Shown: positions 60,065-64,000 of the stretch, in pieces
Layout of the letters: every line of letters begins with the position of its first letter
Numbering within the stretch: the stretch's first letter is position 1
Origin: Chaetoceros tenuissimus
Taxonomy: Eukaryota > Bacillariophyta > Thalassiosirophyceae > Chaetocerotales > Chaetocerotaceae
NCBI GenBank assembly: GCA_021927905.1
Contig: BLLK01000029.1
Location: forward strand, 682,001 to 746,000
Length of the DNA stretch: 64,000 bases
Reading direction: 5' to 3'
Translations under genes and position numbers: made by a program
Notes under the pieces: model-generated
Database searches by the model: none
What the model was told of the DNA's origin: nothing
What the model saw: only the letters and a program-made list of their open reading frames with translations

Positions 60065-60160
60065 TTACACAAATATAGATTCATGCAAATAATTCTTGTT
60101 ATTGTTTTATTAAAAATCAGGGAAGAAAGGAAGCAGACTCTACATCATTGCTACAATTCA

Positions 60161-61318
60161 TTACGCATCAATCTTGACACTCTCTTTCAGTTGCTGACTT
60201 ATCTCTTGCTCAGATTGTGGAGACAGCAACTTCAACTTTGCTAAGACTTCTTTACCTTCTTGTTCTCGTCCAACCATTGTCAATGCCTTGGCATGTAACT
60301 TGAGCAAATTGATACGCAAATTCTCTTCAGCTGTATCTTTTCTCTCGAGTAGCAGAGACGTATCCTCCAAACATTCATCAAATTTTCCAGTTTCCATTGC
60401 TGCTTTTGCTTTTTTACTTCTTATTTCCACCATCAACTCATCTAGTAGAGATGTGTGTGAAAGGTACGGAGTAATGAGGCTCAAAGCATGTTTGTAGTGC
60501 TTGTTTGACATGGCATATTTTTCATCTTCTAAATGACCGAAACCGATTCTTATTTCTTTTTCACATTCATCAACATTTTCGAAAAAGATTTGTAGACCAG
60601 TCTTCTCACCTCCATCTGCTTTCGTGATAGTTTGAATCAACTTTTCTTGTTCCTTCTCAACTGCAGCAAAAAGAGTCTCAAGATATAAAGTTTTCTGATG
60701 CATTGATTTTGCATCTGGAAACACAGTTTTAGATTTGGAAAGGAGTGGCTTGAAAATTATTGACGATTGTAATGCATTCAAATCATCACCAAGGCAAATT
60801 GCTGCCAGTGTTGTAAAACCTTCTTCAGCGATGACAGCATTTGGATCGGATTCTAAAACTGCGCGATCCAAGACTTCTTTTAGAAACGAAACTACACCTG
60901 CTGCCCTAGCTCTCGATCTTCCAGCAGGATTACGAATAGAGCAAGTCTTCACAGCTTTCATGGCACTCGTTTGAATCTTATTCTTCAACTCTGTAGCTAG
61001 TACTTTGTCTAAATCATTGAAGGAAGCCGATTTCACCAATGCAATCACCAATTCCAAAGCTCCGCCTCCATAAAGTACAACATTTGTTTTATTCTTCTCA
61101 TCTAGACCAAAACTAAGCTTGGTGATTGTATCTAGTGTGATGACTATCTTTTGATTTCTACTCTTTGCGTTTGCTACTGCTTCATCAGATGTTATTTTTG
61201 CGTCATTGTCTAGATTGCTACTAGACGAAGTAGCTAGACGTAAAGCTTGTGCATAAAACTTTGTGTAAAGGTCAAAGTGAGAAGATGGTACAGAAGTTTT
61301 TGGATCGCTCATGTTCAT
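60161..61318 (-). CDS. Helical-repeat (ARM/TPR-like) protein, function unknown
   Basis: 385 residues, no intron. Entirely helical with no signal peptide or membrane helix. The N-terminal two-thirds have ARM/HEAT-like periodicity (LDTITKLSFGLD, GALELVIALVKSA, VIAEEGFTTLAAICLGDDLN). The C-terminal third has TPR-like helix pairs (NKHYKHALSLITPYL, ARLKAKAAMETGKFDECLED-like pattern, AKALTMVGREQEGKEVLAKL). I do not recognise the family; it is probably a protein-protein scaffold. The start has two nearby ATGs (MNMSDPK), both plausible. Confidence 0.65.
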   Translation of the reverse strand: MNMSDPKTSVPSSHFDLYTKFYAQALRLATSSSSNLDNDAKITSDEAVANAKSRNQKIVITLDTITKLSFGLDEKNKTNVVLYGGGALELVIALVKSASFNDLDKVLATELKNKIQTSAMKAVKTCSIRNPAGRSRARAAGVVSFLKEVLDRAVLESDPNAVIAEEGFTTLAAICLGDDLNALQSSIIFKPLLSKSKTVFPDAKSMHQKTLYLETLFAAVEKEQEKLIQTITKADGGEKTGLQIFFENVDECEKEIRIGFGHLEDEKYAMSNKHYKHALSLITPYLSHTSLLDELMVEIRSKKAKAAMETGKFDECLEDTSLLLERKDTAEENLRINLLKLHAKALTMVGREQEGKEVLAKLKLLSPQSEQEISQQLKESVKIDA

Positions 61319-61680
61319 TTGAGTGCTTCAGCCGTTCTATACAAAAGTGGATTTAACTATGAGGTTTATGTAGTAGTACCTTGTCAAACCCATTGAACAA
61401 TTCTTCCTCACGAAAAAGAACGTTCAAAATACGAGTACACACAAATCCAATGACGGCATTGTTTAAAAATGAGGGTATTTTGGAGGGGGACGCCCTCTCG
61501 ACCATTCATTCTTTGTCATCTTCGCGCCATTTTTTTGACATTCCAATGTTGAAGCGAGTGTCTTTTTTACAATAGTGAGAAAGATACTACTTCAATCAAT
61601 AGATTGGAGATCATCTAATCAATTGAACTACTCAGATTCCTTCATAATATTCTGTTTCTCACAATTTCAAACTGTACGAA
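61319..61680. other. Divergent intergenic region
   Basis: 362 bases. A short open frame (61381-61575) lacks an ATG and matches nothing I know. It should hold two promoters. Confidence 0.35.
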
Positions 61681-62739
61681 ATGTTTCACCTCTCGAAAAC
61701 AGTGACATCGTCTACAAAATCTCGCTCTATTGCGAATGGAGCAAAGGTGATGGGGACTTCATTCTTTCATTTAGCTGATAATGAAACAACCACAAAGAGA
61801 AACCATCATGCCGTAACTGTTCAGCTTGACTACTACATGTCACCTCAATTTGCAGGAGTAGCAGCAGCCCTTGTAGAGGATACATATGCTAAGAAAGGTT
61901 TGGACAAGATTGAATTTCTTCCAATTTGCCCTGTAGGACTTGAACAGGAAAATGTTCGTATCCATCAGAATAATCACGAGTCTGCAGTCACTGTAGGAAC
62001 TGTTGAACAAAACATATTTTCACCAACTTTGGAAAGAAACCCACATCTGAAGACAACTGCTATAGCAGCTATGTTTGCCAAGTCTCCGTTGTGTATCGCA
62101 TCTCTTCCTTCTGCAGAAAATTCTGATGGACTTTCATTTTCTCCTGACTTGATTGGTGCTCATGATGATACAGTGGAATTGCTCAGTAGGATCTTCCCAG
62201 AACACGGAGTTGTAGGTTCACCAAGGCCTACAAAGGTCACAGATTTGCTGGAGGGGAGACTAGGTGCAATCCAAGCATATACCACGACTGAAACACCAAC
62301 CTTGCGCATGAAATTAGGCGAAGAAGCAAAGGTTGTAGAACTTGAGGGGTATGGAGGCACCAAGCTTGGTTATAGTCAAGTAGTATTTGCTGCTGACGAA
62401 TGCTTGGAAGATGATAGGAAAGACATACTAGCAGCATTCTGTGAAGCGACTTTTGAAGGATGGAGTAAGGTCATAAGTAATCCACAAGATGCTGTTTCAA
62501 TGGTGAGAGAAGCAAAGAAGATGACTCAGCTTGATGACGAAAGCAATGATCATTGGTTTGACTCCGATAAATTTGAGTTGGAAATGGTACAACGATGCAG
62601 TGAATATGTAAAAGGAACTCTCTCAAAATCAGGGAATTATGGTGTGATTGATGCCTCTCGCTGGGGTGAAGCGAATGATTGGCTTCTTGAGAAGGAGACA
62701 AAACCTGATTTTGGCTTCGATGGCACTGTTTGGAAGTAA
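61681..62739 (+). CDS. NMT1/THI5-like substrate-binding-fold protein, probably mitochondrial
   Basis: 352 residues, no intron, ATG at 61681. A basic Ser/Thr-rich start (MFHLSKTVTSSTKSRSIANG) could be a mitochondrial presequence. From about residue 45 the sequence matches the NMT1/THI5 and SsuA group of periplasmic-binding-like folds: VQLDYYMSPQFAGVAAALVE, then GLDKIEFLPICPVG, FSPDLIGAHDDTVELLSRIF and LLEGRLGAIQAYTTTETPTL. In fungi THI5 makes the thiamin pyrimidine and is a single-turnover enzyme with a CCCFC motif. No such cysteine cluster is visible here, so a direct THI5 role is doubtful. It might bind a small metabolite instead. Confidence 0.72.
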   Translation: MFHLSKTVTSSTKSRSIANGAKVMGTSFFHLADNETTTKRNHHAVTVQLDYYMSPQFAGVAAALVEDTYAKKGLDKIEFLPICPVGLEQENVRIHQNNHESAVTVGTVEQNIFSPTLERNPHLKTTAIAAMFAKSPLCIASLPSAENSDGLSFSPDLIGAHDDTVELLSRIFPEHGVVGSPRPTKVTDLLEGRLGAIQAYTTTETPTLRMKLGEEAKVVELEGYGGTKLGYSQVVFAADECLEDDRKDILAAFCEATFEGWSKVISNPQDAVSMVREAKKMTQLDDESNDHWFDSDKFELEMVQRCSEYVKGTLSKSGNYGVIDASRWGEANDWLLEKETKPDFGFDGTVWK

Positions 62740-63047
62740 GAGTGATGCTTCATTTGCTTTTCATGGAATTAAATGGTTGGATTAATGATAGGTCCATGTC
62801 CAAATGTAACTTAATTGTCTTGCTAAGAAGTAAGACAATCTTACACTACACATTACTATTACTTTAATCTATTGGATCTCCGATAACTTTGAATTACATG
62901 AGGCATATTTCGATAATATTTCAACATTTTTTTCTCTTGATCATACTATTTGCATTGATGATCAATGCCTAAAGGACATCAAGCCATGACTATCTTACCC
63001 TTCCCAAGTGCTGTCGGATAATCTCAATACATTTTTCGCATCTCTCT
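62740..63047. other. Intergenic between convergent genes
   Basis: 308 bases between the ends of the NMT1-like gene and DIM1; AT-rich, no other feature. Confidence 0.35.
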
Positions 63048-63476
63048 TTAGTATCTATACTTTGTCGAGTAGTCCTTTGGCGCGACAACAAGACCCCTAC
63101 CTTTTCTTGCACCTCTATAGACTACCTCAATGATATCTATAAATTCTTGCTTATCTGCTAGAGCCCAATTGATTTTATTGTTATCTCCCGTACCTAAATC
63201 CACCATAATATGTTTATTTCTATAGAAAAACATGGTTGTACATGGGTCAAAAAGCTCGTACATATTGTTGAAATCTGGCACCTCGTCAATATCAACAACA
63301 TAGATTACGGCAAAGTTCTTCACCTTCTCTGCGATATTCATTAATATTTCATCTTGCACCATACAAGTTGGATCTGAGTCTCTTCCAAACCGGATGACAA
63401 CCACTCTATCCTCTTCCGTAACAATAGCCTGATCGACCTCCCAACCAGAATGCAAGTGCGGTAGAAGATATGCCAT
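63048..63476 (-). CDS. DIM1: U5 snRNP 15-kDa protein DIM1 (TXNL4A)
   Basis: 142 residues, the same length as human TXNL4A, and almost the same sequence: MAYLLPHLHSGWEVDQAI, VVIRFGRDSDPTCM, EKVKNFAVIYVVDIDEVPDF, then NKHIMVDLGTGDNNKINW and a KDYSTKYRY end. It has a thioredoxin fold with no redox CxxC. It is a core U5/tri-snRNP splicing protein, nuclear, essential in yeast. No intron. Confidence 0.98.
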   Translation of the reverse strand: MAYLLPHLHSGWEVDQAIVTEEDRVVVIRFGRDSDPTCMVQDEILMNIAEKVKNFAVIYVVDIDEVPDFNNMYELFDPCTTMFFYRNKHIMVDLGTGDNNKINWALADKQEFIDIIEVVYRGARKGRGLVVAPKDYSTKYRY

Positions 63477-63801
63477 ATTGTAAAGTCGGTATACGAAGGA
63501 TATAAAGCGAAGGCAATTACTATTAGTGTATCAAAAGCAGCACTAAAACCAGGAATTCCTTCCTATTATGAATAAAATGCAAGCAACTACTACTAAATCG
63601 TCATGGATGAAACACCTACCAAATGACTTGTACCTGATACGTACGTATGCGTAAAAAGGACGATGATAATTAACCGCTAGTTACCTTCCTCAAGCGTTTT
63701 CACATTTCAAAAGCATCCATAGCCATTCAAACTTTACCCGAAGAAATATAACGGTTTACATAAAGTTATCTTCAGTTTAGTATTGTAAAAAGCATAAAAG
63801 C
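63477..63801. other. Divergent intergenic region
   Basis: 325 bases between DIM1 and the last gene; no clear motif. Confidence 0.35.
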
Positions 63802-64000
63802 ATGTCTGGAAAAAAAGAAGAAACAGCACAAAATATAGGAGCAGCTCTGTTCTCAGGCAAAAATGATTCATTTGCTGGCGAATTCACGGACAAAGTGAAG
63901 AAAATTCATGAGTTCTTTGATAAAGACAAAGATGGGTATCTCAACTTTCAAGAATTATCAGCTTTACAATTAGTCACTAGTGGGCAAGAAATGGACGGTA
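63802..64000 (+). CDS. EF-hand calcium-binding protein, partial (right edge)
   Basis: ATG at 63802; 66 residues are visible and the frame is open at the window end. After a short polar start (MSGKKEETAQNIGAAL) the residues VKKIHEFFDKDKDGYLNFQELSA form an EF-hand: the loop DKDKDGYLNFQE has Asp at 1 and 3, Asp at 5, Gly at 6 and Glu at 12. The rest lies outside the window. Confidence 0.8.
   Translation, partial: MSGKKEETAQNIGAALFSGKNDSFAGEFTDKVKKIHEFFDKDKDGYLNFQELSALQLVTSGQEMDG

Overview
This window is nuclear DNA from a photosynthetic stramenopile, most likely a diatom. Four observations point that way. Genes are AT-rich and carry few, short introns (about 58-254 bp, GT..AG). Several proteins start with a signal peptide followed by the Ala-Phe junction of secondary-plastid import (KASII, a plastid membrane protein, a patatin-like lipase). 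Serine/proline 'SPS' linkers, ACCxCGGG cysteine modules and Gly-Lys-rich tails are all present. The household genes are clearly eukaryotic (SPCS3, glucosidase II beta, Integrator, RIOK3, TXNDC9, DIM1). A centric diatom such as Chaetoceros is a guess from overall style, not something shown here.

Layout. 0-7 kb: CAS1-domain acyltransferase (minus, runs off the left edge), TadA-type deaminase, signal peptidase subunit SPCS3, plastid KASII. 7-13 kb: glucosidase II beta converging with a probable Integrator subunit 2. 13.6-23.6 kb: a seven-helix PAS / histidine kinase / receiver protein in six exons, a TMEM128-like membrane protein, a metallophosphoesterase, a duplicated coiled-coil protein and an ankyrin-RING protein. 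23.6-34 kb: a decaying and duplicating stretch with an OSCA/TMEM63-like C-terminal fragment carrying a frameshift, a DnaJ gene carrying a frameshift, three copies (one truncated) of a helical-repeat family, two copies of a roughly 1 kb block, a cysteine-module fragment and an AP2-domain pseudogene. 34-50.3 kb: a RIOK3-like kinase with ubiquitin-interacting-type motifs, a cysteine-rich folate-receptor-like membrane protein, a plastid membrane protein, TXNDC9, an acidic protein fused to a glutathionyl-hydroquinone reductase, a MaoC hydratase, a sulfotransferase, a RING-H2 protein and a patatin-like lipase. 50.5-58.3 kb: a 2,528-residue secreted, probably GPI-anchored protein built from nine nearly identical 600-bp repeats and a Gly-Lys-rich tail. 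58.9-64 kb: a CmcJ-like oxygenase, an ARM/TPR-like protein, an NMT1/THI5-like protein, DIM1 and the start of an EF-hand protein.

How the genes relate. These are independent eukaryotic genes with their own promoters, not operons. A recurring theme is the secretory route and cell surface: signal peptidase, glucosidase II, CAS1 acetyltransferase, sulfotransferase, the folate-receptor-like protein and the giant repeat protein. A second theme is plastid lipid or membrane function (KASII, patatin-like lipase, plastid membrane protein). The strongest candidates for undescribed biology are the giant repeat protein, the seven-helix hybrid kinase and the acidic-GHR fusion. I found no rRNA, tRNA, CRISPR array or intact mobile element. 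All family names come from motif recognition by eye; no database search was run.
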